Origin: Thiomicrospira aerophila AL3
GTDB taxonomy: Bacteria > Pseudomonadota > Gammaproteobacteria > Thiomicrospirales > Thiomicrospiraceae
DNA: 64,000 nucleotides
Reading direction: 5' to 3'
Assembly (NCBI RefSeq): GCF_000227665.2
Contig: NZ_CP007030.1
Coordinates: forward strand, 1,426,001 to 1,490,000
A program made the translations under genes and the position numbers. Positions 51,854 to 60,298 of the stretch are shown here, one piece after another; positions within the stretch are counted from its first letter, which is position 1; each line of letters starts with the position of its first letter. The notes below the pieces were generated by a model. That model made no database searches. It was not told the origin of the DNA and saw only the letters and a list, made by a program, of their open reading frames with translations.

Positions 51854-52894
51854 TTAGCGGGGATTAATAAAGTTAAATAAATTCAGTTGTTGCACCCTAA
51901 CAAAGGTTTGTTGAGCCACTTCTAAAGCAGCTTGGGTTAGGGTTAACTGTGTAATTCCTTTAGCCAAATCCTGATCTTCTAGCGCACCACGTCGAATCGT
52001 AAGGGCAATTTTATATTCCTCACCAGCATCAGCGGCCATCTCAATTCTATTTGTTCGCACACCAATCGCAGTTAAGCTAGAGGAAAATTGATCAATACCC
52101 GATTTTAAATCATCAATTACCTCTGAACTCGGTGGTGTACCCGCCAATAACTGCTCACGCATCACAGCCATGACATTGTAGATATTCGAATCAACCGGTG
52201 GCACTCTATTGGCCGTACTTTGAAAATTGTTAGCAAAACCCGCGCCAAACACCTCTGAACCTACCTCACCAAGTCGAATTCGTGCTGGATTTTGAGCAGG
52301 ATCAGGGCTGACTTGATCTTGCCCTTCAAAACTTATTTGTACGGTACGGTTTGCCACTGAAGCTTCAGGCCGTGCAAAACCGGCCATCGGATTGGCGAGA
52401 TCAGGGTCAATATTGCCGATGTATATTAAAAAACCGGGATTAGCTGAATCCTCAACAAAAGGACGATCGGCAACGTTATTGCCAGAAAATAAATATTGAC
52501 CTTGGCTGTTACGAGTTTGCATTTCAACTTGCATGGCCTGCATCAACTGCTCAATCTCAACCGCTGCCTGCTGTCTTTGTGTAGGATTAAACGTACCACT
52601 GGCCATTTGTAAGGCAATTTCACGGGTTCTTTGCAAAATATCAGTACCGGAATTCAATACCGTTTCTTGCAATTGCAGTTCCGCTTTGGCAGTGTCGCCA
52701 TTGTTTTTAAACTGATCGATTTGTCTTATATTTTGATTTAAGATTTGAACCTGAAAAGAGCCTGCTGCATCATCACTTGGACGGTTAATACGTTTGCCAG
52801 TAATAATTTTTTCTTGAATTTGAGTTAAATCACTTTGTTGACGCTGCATAGTTGCCAAGCCGTTCATAAAACTATAACTGGTCGATGTTCTCAT
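51854..52894 (-). CDS. flgL: FlgL, hook-filament junction protein 3
   Basis: FlgL joins FlgK to the filament. The N-terminus SYSFMNGLATMQRQQSDLTQ and ITGKRINRPSDDAAGSFQVQILNQ, and a C-terminal helix ALEVAQQTFVRVQQLNLFNFI, are flagellin-like and typical of FlgL. The 346-residue length is normal. It follows flgK by 19 nt. Confidence 0.95.
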   Translation of the reverse strand: MRTSTSYSFMNGLATMQRQQSDLTQIQEKIITGKRINRPSDDAAGSFQVQILNQNIRQIDQFKNNGDTAKAELQLQETVLNSGTDILQRTREIALQMASGTFNPTQRQQAAVEIEQLMQAMQVEMQTRNSQGQYLFSGNNVADRPFVEDSANPGFLIYIGNIDPDLANPMAGFARPEASVANRTVQISFEGQDQVSPDPAQNPARIRLGEVGSEVFGAGFANNFQSTANRVPPVDSNIYNVMAVMREQLLAGTPPSSEVIDDLKSGIDQFSSSLTAIGVRTNRIEMAADAGEEYKIALTIRRGALEDQDLAKGITQLTLTQAALEVAQQTFVRVQQLNLFNFINPR

Positions 52895-52913
52895 GGCTTT
52901 TCCTTAGCTAAAA

Positions 52914-54686
52914 TTAACTTCTTACTGCACCAAGCAGGGTTTGAAATAATGATTGCGAAGTCTGAATCACCTGAGCAGCCGCCTGATAAGCCTGTTGAAA
53001 ACGCAATAAATTTGCCGCCTCTTCGTCCAAGTTAACACCTGAAACACTTTCACGCTTTTGCAGCAAAAAATCAAATGCAGTGGATGTCGATTGAAACAGA
53101 GATTCACTTCTATTTACATAACGGCCAATATCGGTGGTTACTTGAGCATAACCTTGCAAAATGCTCATTGTGGGCTGACCACCAACGCTATTGAGTAGCT
53201 TTTTATTTTGTAGTGCTGCCAAATTAGCCACATTCAAGTTGTCGCCAACTGCAGCAGGTGTAGCAAGATCGCTTGGATCAAGTTGTAATGGATTTTGACC
53301 GCGAGTGGCTAACTGATCCGGCGTACTCAAATTAATACCAAATTGTTCAATCATACCACGATGGGGAGAAACCTGAAATCTGTCCCCTGGCGCAACATTG
53401 TCAACATTGAACCTTAGTCCCTGAAAATCCACAAAATCATCGGTTGCAGGGTTAAATGCCGTTAACTGCACTTCACGTGTGGTCAAATTAGTAATGCGCA
53501 AATCAGTGCCATCAAAATCGATCTGGTAACTGGCAGGTTTTAGCTGACCTATGGCAGTAAAGCTGTCGGCCAAAACCTGTTGCTTATCACCGTATGTGAG
53601 TGTTGGATCTGTTGGATCAAAACTTGGTAACGCAAGCTCAACGGTTACGCTGGAAGTGGCACTATTACCCTGCTGCGCAAAAGCATTAAAGCTTAAGGGT
53701 GTAAAAATCGCTTCGCCTGGGTTTCCAGCCGCATCCCAGCCTTGTTGGTTTTGTACGTTTTGAGCCGCCACAAAACCATTGAGCACCATACCTAAGCGCT
53801 CATAGGTTTTATCGAGCAAGTTATCTCTTACTTCCAATAGGCCACCCAACTCACCACCACCCCGTAAAAGATCACTCACTTGCGTGGTTTGGCCGTTTAA
53901 AGTAACAAAGACTTCATTGCGTTCGCGCCCAGGATAGTTATCTGATTGCACCTGTAATGGAATAACTTTGTTATCAGCAAGTAGCGGAATGCGATTATTA
54001 GCGGAAAAAACTTCTACCGTGCCATCGGTATTTATTTTGGTACGAATCCCTACTAACTCACTTAACTCATAGGTTAACTGGTCTCGTTTATCGAATAGAT
54101 CATTGGGCTCTTGCATACCACTTGTTGAAGCGGTTTTGATACCAAAGTTTACTTCCCGCAACTGAACTAAGCGCTCATTAATATCGGTCGCAAGCTGGCT
54201 CATTTGGTTATTTATTTGCGCTTCAGTTTGCGCTAAAACTTGCTGGGCTGAGTTCACTGTAGCCACAAGGGTATTCGCTTGATCAAGTGCTTGCCCTTTG
54301 AATATTGTAGATTCTGGGTTAGTAGCCAGACCTTGTAAGGCGTCAAAATAACCAAGCAAAGCCGACTGCATGCCAAGGTCTACACTACCCAATGCCCCTT
54401 CGATTTGATTAGCCAAACCTAAACGCGTTTCAAAACCCTTAACTTCTGAGTTTGAGCTGGTTAATTGCTGAAATAAAAACTCGTCATACATCCGCTCAAC
54501 TTGCTTACTAAAGGTACCGGTTCCGTTAAAACGGCTCACCAGTGAGCCTGCGCTGGTTGCTTCAAATTCAACGCGCTGACGGTTATAGCCCTCGGTATTC
54601 ACGTTGGCAATATTATGACTTGTCACCTGTAACGCACGGTTAAATGCAGTAGTGGCAGAGGTGGCAATCGTGAGCATGTCAGCCAT
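52914..54686 (-). CDS. flgK: FlgK, hook-filament junction protein 1
   Basis: FlgK is the first hook-associated protein. The N-terminus ALQVTSHNIANVNTEGYNRQRVEFEATSAG (in part: SHNIANVNTEGYNRQRV) is the rod/hook signature, and the C-terminus ESVSGVNLDEEAANLLRFQQ ends with LLGAVRS. The length of 590 residues is normal. It lies 2 nt after flgJ. Confidence 0.96.
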   Translation of the reverse strand: MADMLTIATSATTAFNRALQVTSHNIANVNTEGYNRQRVEFEATSAGSLVSRFNGTGTFSKQVERMYDEFLFQQLTSSNSEVKGFETRLGLANQIEGALGSVDLGMQSALLGYFDALQGLATNPESTIFKGQALDQANTLVATVNSAQQVLAQTEAQINNQMSQLATDINERLVQLREVNFGIKTASTSGMQEPNDLFDKRDQLTYELSELVGIRTKINTDGTVEVFSANNRIPLLADNKVIPLQVQSDNYPGRERNEVFVTLNGQTTQVSDLLRGGGELGGLLEVRDNLLDKTYERLGMVLNGFVAAQNVQNQQGWDAAGNPGEAIFTPLSFNAFAQQGNSATSSVTVELALPSFDPTDPTLTYGDKQQVLADSFTAIGQLKPASYQIDFDGTDLRITNLTTREVQLTAFNPATDDFVDFQGLRFNVDNVAPGDRFQVSPHRGMIEQFGINLSTPDQLATRGQNPLQLDPSDLATPAAVGDNLNVANLAALQNKKLLNSVGGQPTMSILQGYAQVTTDIGRYVNRSESLFQSTSTAFDFLLQKRESVSGVNLDEEAANLLRFQQAYQAAAQVIQTSQSLFQTLLGAVRS

Positions 54687-54688
54687 AA

Positions 54689-55042
54689 TTAAATCCTATT
54701 CAAGCGCTGGTTTAGATAAGCATCGGTGGTTGCCATTGGCAAAGTCGGTGCTAATTGTTCTACTATAAGATCGGCCAAACCGACAGAACCTTGAGCCGCT
54801 AAGTGCTGAGAAAGTTGGCTGTGATATAAATCTTTGTAGGTATCGTAGTCAGAGCCTTCTAACCAGCCATCGTCAAAACGCGTTTGGTGCGCCGATTTTA
54901 AAATCTGCTGGAGCATCATGGCCTCGAATTGCTCTGCAACCGGACGCAACGCGCTTTGCTGATCCTCACGAGCTTGGCGCTTTAAATCGCCAAACCCTTG
55001 CAGGTTCATTACGTTTTGGTGGTCCATACTTACTAAGCCCAT
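54689..55042 (-). CDS. flgJ: FlgJ, rod-cap protein without the muramidase domain
   Basis: FlgJ caps the growing rod. Only the N-terminal rod-binding domain is present (117 residues): VAEQFEAMMLQQILKSAHQT, YKDLYHSQLSQHLAAQGSVGLADLIVEQL in part. Enteric FlgJ has about 310 residues with a C-terminal peptidoglycan hydrolase domain, which is missing here by design rather than truncation, since flgK follows at once. GGAG lies 7 nt before the ATG. Confidence 0.93.
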   Translation of the reverse strand: MGLVSMDHQNVMNLQGFGDLKRQAREDQQSALRPVAEQFEAMMLQQILKSAHQTRFDDGWLEGSDYDTYKDLYHSQLSQHLAAQGSVGLADLIVEQLAPTLPMATTDAYLNQRLNRI

Positions 55043-55066
55043 CTAATCTCTCCGCTATGGCTTACT

Positions 55067-56188
55067 TTAAATAATCATTAGTTCAGCACGAAGTGCGCCA
55101 GCTTGTTTTAACGCCTCTAAAATGGCAACCAAATCACTCGGTGCTGCACCCACTTTATTAACCGCATCGACCAGTTCATCAAGCGTGACCCCGGAATCAA
55201 ACTTAAACATGCGTGAACCACGCTCTTCTACATCAATCTCGGTTCCAGGCACCAACATAGCTTGACCTTGTGCAAATGGATTAGGCTGACTGGGGTCCAA
55301 GGTTTCTTCAATTCTAACCACTAGACCACCATGACTAACCGCAGCCGGACTGACCCGAACCGTTTGACCAATTACGACCGTTCCGGTTCTGGAGTTAACT
55401 ATCACCCGTGCGGCACTTTCACCCAATGCCACTTCAATATTTTCTAAAATAGACATAAAGGCTACTCGTTGATCCGGAATACGAGGTGCCATGACTTCAA
55501 TTGATTCCGCATCCAGTGCACGTGCTGTGCCTGATCCCAACATATCATTGATAGCATTAGTCACGTTGGTTGCCGTCGTAAAATCAGCCCGATGCAAGTT
55601 AAGGGTAATGGTGGTGCCGGTACTAAAACCGCTTTGTACTTCACGTTCAACCAAAGCACCGTTAGGAATGCGTCCAACGCTCGGTACGTTAATCGTGACA
55701 CTTGAACCATCACGACCAGACGCATCTAGCCCCCCAACCACTAAATTGCCCTGGGCTAGCGCATAGATTTGATTATCCACCCCTTTAAGAGGCGTCATCA
55801 GCAATGTACCGCCCTGTAAACTTTTAGCATTACCCAGTGATGATACGGTCACATCAATGGTTTGACCCGGTTTTGCAAAGGCTGGCAGACTGGCATGAAC
55901 GGCCACTGCCGCGACATTCTTAGCATTGGTTCTCACGCCTGGCGGTACATTGATACCAAATTTATTCAGCATACTAATTAAACTTTGTTCAGCAAAGGGC
56001 GTGTTATCACCCGAACCATTTAGCCCCACGACCAAACCATATCCAATCAATTGGTTTTCTCGGACACCGGCAACATTTGCCACATCTTTGATACGGGATT
56101 GGGCTTCTGCCCAACTACTCCATAACAAGACAACCACCATTAAGATGAAACCAAATGTTGCTTGCTGTTTGTTAATTAAATTTTGCAT
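55067..56188 (-). CDS. flgI: FlgI, flagellar P-ring protein
   Basis: FlgI forms the periplasmic P ring. A signal peptide ([19 protein letters not shown], cleavage after about residue 30) is followed by [20 protein letters not shown] and [13 protein letters not shown], and the protein ends [20 protein letters not shown]. The 373-residue length is normal. Confidence 0.97.
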   Translation of the reverse strand: MQNLINKQQATFGFILMVVVLLWSSWAEAQSRIKDVANVAGVRENQLIGYGLVVGLNGSGDNTPFAEQSLISMLNKFGINVPPGVRTNAKNVAAVAVHASLPAFAKPGQTIDVTVSSLGNAKSLQGGTLLMTPLKGVDNQIYALAQGNLVVGGLDASGRDGSSVTINVPSVGRIPNGALVEREVQSGFSTGTTITLNLHRADFTTATNVTNAINDMLGSGTARALDAESIEVMAPRIPDQRVAFMSILENIEVALGESAARVIVNSRTGTVVIGQTVRVSPAAVSHGGLVVRIEETLDPSQPNPFAQGQAMLVPGTEIDVEERGSRMFKFDSGVTLDELVDAVNKVGAAPSDLVAILEALKQAGALRAELMII

Positions 56189-56224
56189 AGTGACTTACCC
56201 AATAGGTTATTTAAAGCGGGCTAT

Positions 56225-56932
56225 TTAAAGCGGCCAGAATTTGGTTAAAAAGCGGGTAACGGCACCGGGTCGAGTTGTATTGCCTGACACACCGGTATCG
56301 CGATAAATTAAGCGCACATCGGCCACCTTAGTTGACTCAATAGTATTATCTGGACGAATATCTTGTGGTCTAACAATACCGCCAAAACGAATGACTTCTT
56401 CACCATTACCTACCGTAATCCACTTTTCGCCTCGAACGACTAGGTTGCCGTTAGGAATCACTTCGACCACAGTAACGGCCACTGAACCCGAAACAGTCGA
56501 ATCTTGCTTGGAGTTGGCATTGCCGGCAAAGTTACTGTTTGAACCATAACCAATACCACCACTACCCAAACCATCAAATACTTGACTCGGAGAACGACCC
56601 AACAGGTTTAGCGGAGTAGATACCCCAAAATCTGCATTGGTGTTACGGTTATAGTTGGTTTGATCACGACGATTGGCATTGAACTTTTCTACCAGATTAA
56701 TGGTGATAATGTCGCCCACGCGGTGCGCTCGCGCATCATTAAAAAACGTCATCGCATTCGCTGAGTGAAACAAGGAACCATTAACCGGTGCAGGTACTTG
56801 ACCCATATTGGCTGGAAACGCCGGCTCATAATTAAAGTCTTCCAATCGTTCGGGGGTGGTTGAGCAGCCCGTTAGTAGCACCAGGCTTCCAATTAGCAGG
56901 CCTGCTAGACTTTGTTTAAATTTATCAGTCAT
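56225..56932 (-). CDS. flgH: FlgH, flagellar L-ring lipoprotein
   Basis: FlgH builds the outer-membrane L ring. The N-terminus has a lipoprotein signal with lipobox LLTGC (Cys near 23). The core shows GSLFHSANAMTFFNDARAHRVGDIITINLVE and GEKWITVGNGEEVIRFGGIVRPQDI in part. A 14-bp palindrome around CAGGCCTG lies in the signal peptide coding region. Confidence 0.96.
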   Translation of the reverse strand: MTDKFKQSLAGLLIGSLVLLTGCSTTPERLEDFNYEPAFPANMGQVPAPVNGSLFHSANAMTFFNDARAHRVGDIITINLVEKFNANRRDQTNYNRNTNADFGVSTPLNLLGRSPSQVFDGLGSGGIGYGSNSNFAGNANSKQDSTVSGSVAVTVVEVIPNGNLVVRGEKWITVGNGEEVIRFGGIVRPQDIRPDNTIESTKVADVRLIYRDTGVSGNTTRPGAVTRFLTKFWPL

Positions 56933-56943
56933 CTTTCACTCAC

Positions 56944-57732
56944 CTAAATATTGTTATTAAGGTATTGCATCATGCCGTCTGCAGCAGAAATGGCTTTTGA
57001 GTTCATTTCATAGGTACGTTGTGCTTCAATCATGCCAATCAGCTCTTCAACCGTATTGACGTTAGACGCTTCTAATGCACCCTGAATTACCGCTGCAGCA
57101 TCATCAACATTTGGGTTATTAACCAGTGGCGCACCGCTGGCAATCGTTTCGTAGTACATGTTCTGACCAATGGATTCCAGGCCAGCCGGATTGATAAACG
57201 TGGCTATTTCCAACTGACCTAGGTTTAAAGGTTCTGGGTTACCCGGTTCTGTAGCAAACACGGTACCATCACGGGCCACAATGATATTGAGCGCATTAGC
57301 AGGAATCTGAATGTTTGGCTCTAGCGGATAACCGGATGTTGTCACAATGTCACCATTTTGGTTTATTTGAAATGAACCATCACGGGTGTACATAATGTTG
57401 CCATCTGGATCTAATACGCGAAAAAAACCCTTACCATCGAGCGCCAGGTCTAATTGGTTATCGGTGACCATTAGATTGCCTTGAGTATGAATCTTTTGCA
57501 CCCCAACCGCCTTGACCCCTACACCGAGTTGCAAGCCCGATGGCAAGGTATTAATTTCATCCTGAGTACCTTGCGCACCTGGCGCACGGATGTTTTGATA
57601 GAGTAAATCATCAAACTCAGCGCGACCTGCTTTATAGCCCGTCGTATTGGCATTGGCGAGGTTATTGGAAATAGCCGCCAAACGAAACTGTTGGGCCTCT
57701 AAACCGGTTTTTGCAACATACAGTGCTCTCAT
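56944..57732 (-). CDS. flgG: FlgG, distal rod protein
   Basis: FlgG forms the distal rod. The conserved N-terminus MRALYVAKTGLEAQQFRLAA and ISNNLANANTTGYKAGRAEF and C-terminal SNVNTVEELIGMIEAQRTYE are characteristic. The 262-residue length is exact for the family. It precedes flgH. Confidence 0.97.
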   Translation of the reverse strand: MRALYVAKTGLEAQQFRLAAISNNLANANTTGYKAGRAEFDDLLYQNIRAPGAQGTQDEINTLPSGLQLGVGVKAVGVQKIHTQGNLMVTDNQLDLALDGKGFFRVLDPDGNIMYTRDGSFQINQNGDIVTTSGYPLEPNIQIPANALNIIVARDGTVFATEPGNPEPLNLGQLEIATFINPAGLESIGQNMYYETIASGAPLVNNPNVDDAAAVIQGALEASNVNTVEELIGMIEAQRTYEMNSKAISAADGMMQYLNNNI

Positions 57733-57765
57733 ATCAGACTCCTACTAAACGAACCATGGTTTGAA

Positions 57766-58512
57766 TTAACCACGAATCGATAAAATTTGATTAGTTGAAG
57801 ACGCCAAATCACTGGCCGTTTTCATCATCTTAACTTGCATTTCATACTTTCGGCTCAGCTCAATCATCGTAGTCAGCGCTTGCACCGTATTCACATTACT
57901 GGTTTGAAGTGCGCCACTGACCATTGGTACATTGGCCTGCTCTGGTAATTCAGCACCTGCAACCAGGCGAACTGAGCCATCTAAATCTTTCATTAATTGA
58001 TTTAAAGGCGGACTAACAAGGCGCAACTGATCAATTACCACCCATTCATTAGCACCCGCACCCGCTGGAATCAAAGAAATCGTACCGTCACTGCCAATCG
58101 CCACATCATCGTATGGCGGCAAGGCAATTTGACCCCCAGCGGCATTTAAAACCGGCTGCCCTTTAACATCAACAAGCAGGCCTGCTTCGGTCACCTGCAA
58201 ACTGGCTGAACGCACATAGGCTTCATCTTGATTACGATTGAGCACGGCAAAGAAGCCATCACCATTAGTGGTGACATCAAGTGGACGACCGGTCACCTTA
58301 ATGGCACCTGGCGTGAAATCTGTGGCAGGACGCTCATCCATTGAATAGGTACGACTTTCCCAGCCCGGCCCTTGCAATAATTGCGCCCGAAACTGATTAA
58401 AGTCCTGCATAAAACCATCGGTATTAGCATTGGCTAGATTATTGGCATTGTTTGCCTGAGAAAAGGCTACTTCTTTGGCGCCGCTCATGGCAATAAATAA
58501 CATTCGATCCAC
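57766..58512 (-). CDS. flgF: FlgF, proximal rod protein
   Basis: FlgF is a proximal rod component. The N-terminus VDRMLFIAMSGAKEVAFSQANNANNLANANTDGF (in part) and the C-terminus SNVNTVQALTTMIELSRKYEMQVKMMKTA identify it. I prefer the GTG at 58512, 8 nt after GGGGA and giving the usual MDRMLxIAMSGAK start, over a longer frame to 58533. It is the first gene behind the sigma-54 promoter at 58559-58573. flgE is not adjacent. Confidence 0.95.
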   Translation of the reverse strand: MDRMLFIAMSGAKEVAFSQANNANNLANANTDGFMQDFNQFRAQLLQGPGWESRTYSMDERPATDFTPGAIKVTGRPLDVTTNGDGFFAVLNRNQDEAYVRSASLQVTEAGLLVDVKGQPVLNAAGGQIALPPYDDVAIGSDGTISLIPAGAGANEWVVIDQLRLVSPPLNQLMKDLDGSVRLVAGAELPEQANVPMVSGALQTSNVNTVQALTTMIELSRKYEMQVKMMKTASDLASSTNQILSIRG

Positions 58513-58521
58513 AGCACATAT

Positions 58522-58553
58522 CCCCAGTAACAATCAGACGATTAATACTGGGG
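58522..58553. repeat. Inverted repeat at the flgF transcription start
   Basis: CCCCAGTA and TACTGGGG form perfect 8-bp arms separated by 16 nt. The outer arm overlaps the predicted start point near 58547 and the inner arm contains the GGGGA ribosome binding site of flgF. It may be an operator rather than an RNA stem, since only a few bases of the outer arm would be transcribed. Confidence 0.55.
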
Positions 58554-58558
58554 TTTAA

Positions 58559-58573
58559 GCAAGGCTTGTGCCA
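58559..58573 (-). promoter_or_regulatory. Sigma-54 promoter of the flgF operon
   Basis: The minus strand reads TGGCAC-N5-TTGC, an exact -24/-12 match identical in form to the one before fliE. The predicted start is near 58547, giving a leader of about 35 nt before the flgF GTG. It could drive flgF to flgL, mltC and possibly the glycan genes beyond. Confidence 0.9.
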
Positions 58574-58671
58574 AAACAAAAAGTAATGGGATATGGATTG
58601 ATTAAGATTAGTTCAAATGAATATGGAATCCATACTAGGGTATCCAGCAGTCATTTCAAGAAGGGGGAAAC

Positions 58672-58705
58672 AAAAAACCCCAGGTTAATCAATAACCTAG
58701 GGTTT
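58672..58705 (-). terminator. Rho-independent terminator after tRNA-Arg
   Basis: On the minus strand AAACCC-t-AGGTTA pairs with TAACCT-g-GGGTTT around a 5-nt loop, followed at once by a run of T residues. It lies 6 nt past the tRNA-Arg 3' end and isolates the tRNA genes from the flgF promoter. Confidence 0.88.
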
Positions 58706-58710
58706 GAATA

Positions 58711-58787
58711 TGGCGCGCCTGAAGAGATTCGAACTCCTGACCGCTCGGTTCGTAGCCGAGTACTCTATCCAGCTGAGCTACAGGCGC
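58711..58787 (-). tRNA. tRNA-Arg (anticodon ACG)
   Basis: The 77-nt gene folds as a standard tRNA: acceptor GCGCCTG/CAGGCGC, D-loop AGCTGGATAGAG, anticodon stem CTCGG/CCGAG with loop CTACGAA (anticodon ACG, normally modified to ICG), T-loop TTCGAATC and encoded CCA. It reads CGN arginine codons. Confidence 0.97.
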
Positions 58788-58800
58788 GTTGTGGTTGCGT

Positions 58801-58828
58801 ATTATAGAGAACTTGTAACAAGTGTCAA
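58801..58828 (-). promoter_or_regulatory. Consensus sigma-70 promoter of tRNA-Arg
   Basis: TTGACA-N16-TATAAT on the minus strand matches both hexamers exactly. The spacer includes ACTTGT-A-ACAAGT (58811-58823), a 13-bp perfect dyad. The start point is expected near 58794, a few bases before the tRNA. Confidence 0.88.
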
Positions 58829-58861
58829 TCTAATTTTGCATTTTTTTAAACTTAAAATGAA

Positions 58862-58954
58862 TGGCGGAGACGGAGGGATTCGAACCCTCGATAGAGCTAC
58901 AAACCCTATACTCCCTTAGCAGGGGAGCGCCTTCAGCCTCTCGGCCACGTCTCC
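58862..58954 (-). tRNA. tRNA-Ser (anticodon GCU)
   Basis: The 93-nt class II tRNA has acceptor GGAGACG/CGTCTCC, anticodon stem CTCCC/GGGAG with loop CTGCTAA (anticodon GCU), a long variable arm, T-loop TTCGAATC and encoded CCA. It reads AGC/AGU serine codons. Confidence 0.97.
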
Positions 58955-58969
58955 ACATTCAAGTCGCGT

Positions 58970-58998
58970 ATACTACAGATAAAACGCAACGAAGTAAA
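58970..58998 (-). promoter_or_regulatory. Probable sigma-70 promoter of tRNA-Ser
   Basis: TTTACT-N17-TAGTAT on the minus strand matches four of six bases in each hexamer with ideal spacing, followed by a GC-rich discriminator (ACGCG) as often seen at stringently controlled tRNA promoters. Its -35 end touches the lysC terminator. Confidence 0.45.
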
Positions 58999-59020
58999 GC
59001 CCAAAATCTGATTTTGGGCT
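58998..59020 (-). terminator. Probable lysC terminator
   Basis: AGCCCAAAAT and ATTTTGGGCT form perfect 10-bp arms around CTG, 7 nt past the lysC stop. The T-run that follows on the minus strand is interrupted (TTACTTCGTT), so termination may be partial. Confidence 0.65.
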
Positions 59021-59026
59021 AGGTTT

Positions 59027-60244
59027 TTATGCCTTGTCTAACTCAAATTTCTGATGCAAGCTTTTGACCGCTTTTTCAAGCTGATCTTCCTGCACGACGA
59101 CCGAAATTTTAATCTCTGTCGTCGCAATCATATGGATGTTAATATTTTCTTCCGCCAAAACCTGGAACATACGGCTCGCAATACCGACATGTGAACGCAT
59201 TCCTACACCCACCATTGACACTTTCGCAATGGCGTCGTCATAGACAACTTCGCGCGCGCCTAGGATTTTAGCAACCGCAGTCAAAATATCCTGCGCTTGA
59301 GCACGGTCACCACGTGGCACTGTAAAGGTAAAATCGGTCGTGCCATCTTGGCCTTGGTTTTGGATGATCATATCAATTTCGATATTGGCATCGGCAATCG
59401 GGCCTAAAATTTGATACGCCACACCCGGCTTATCCGGCACACCCAACACTTGTAACTTAGACTCATCACGATTAAACGCAATCCCTGAAATAAGGGGTTT
59501 TTCCATAGTATTTTCCTCAGAAGTAATCAGGGTACCGCCGCCATCCTGCAGCGATGACAGCACACGCAACGGTACTTGGTATTTACTGGCAAACTCCACC
59601 GAACGAATTTGCAGAACTTTGGCGCCTAGACTCGCCATCTCTAACATTTCATCGAAGGTAATCGTATCTAAACGGCGCGCTTCTGGCACGACACGTGGAT
59701 CAGTGGTATAGACGCCATCCACATCGGTATAAATTTGGCATTCATCCGCTTTTAACGCCGCAGCTAAGGCGACCGCGGTGGTGTCTGAACCACCACGACC
59801 TAGGGTTGAAATATCACCATTAGCGGTGACACCTTGGAAACCGGCCACCACTACCACTTTGTTTTGGTCTAGTTGCTGACGTATTTTTTCAGCATTGATA
59901 CTATCAATTCGTGCCTTAGTATGGACTTCATCGGTTTGAATCGGCACTTGCCAACCGGTGTAAGAAATGGCGTCATAACCCCGCTCTTGCAACGCCATAC
60001 TTAGCAATGCAATCGTGACCTGTTCACCTGTGGTCAGCAACATATCCATTTCACGCTTGGAAGGACGTGCCTGCATGGTTTTGGCCATATCGACTAAGCG
60101 ATTGGTTTCACCCGACATGGCCGATAAAACCACGACCAGTTGATGACCTTCATCAACAAACTTTGCCACCTTCTTCGCCACATTTTGAATGCGCTCCAGT
60201 GAACCCACTGACGTTCCGCCGTATTTTTGGACAATAAGTGCCAT
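59027..60244 (-). CDS. lysC: Aspartate kinase LysC
   Basis: Aspartokinase phosphorylates aspartate, the first step to lysine, threonine, methionine and diaminopimelate. The 405 residues start ALIVQKYGGTSVGSLERI (kinase KYGGTS) and include TLGRGGSDTTAVALAAAL. Two ACT domains from about 265 (VLGVPDKPGVAYQILGPI; MVGVGMRSHVGIASRMF) give feedback control. The location between alaS and the tRNA genes matches Pseudomonas-type gene order. Confidence 0.97.
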   Translation of the reverse strand: MALIVQKYGGTSVGSLERIQNVAKKVAKFVDEGHQLVVVLSAMSGETNRLVDMAKTMQARPSKREMDMLLTTGEQVTIALLSMALQERGYDAISYTGWQVPIQTDEVHTKARIDSINAEKIRQQLDQNKVVVVAGFQGVTANGDISTLGRGGSDTTAVALAAALKADECQIYTDVDGVYTTDPRVVPEARRLDTITFDEMLEMASLGAKVLQIRSVEFASKYQVPLRVLSSLQDGGGTLITSEENTMEKPLISGIAFNRDESKLQVLGVPDKPGVAYQILGPIADANIEIDMIIQNQGQDGTTDFTFTVPRGDRAQAQDILTAVAKILGAREVVYDDAIAKVSMVGVGMRSHVGIASRMFQVLAEENINIHMIATTEIKISVVVQEDQLEKAVKSLHQKFELDKA

Positions 60245-60298
60245 CTAATCTTTTGCCTTTATTTTTTGGTTATGTTTTATAAATATCTCGCTTACAAA

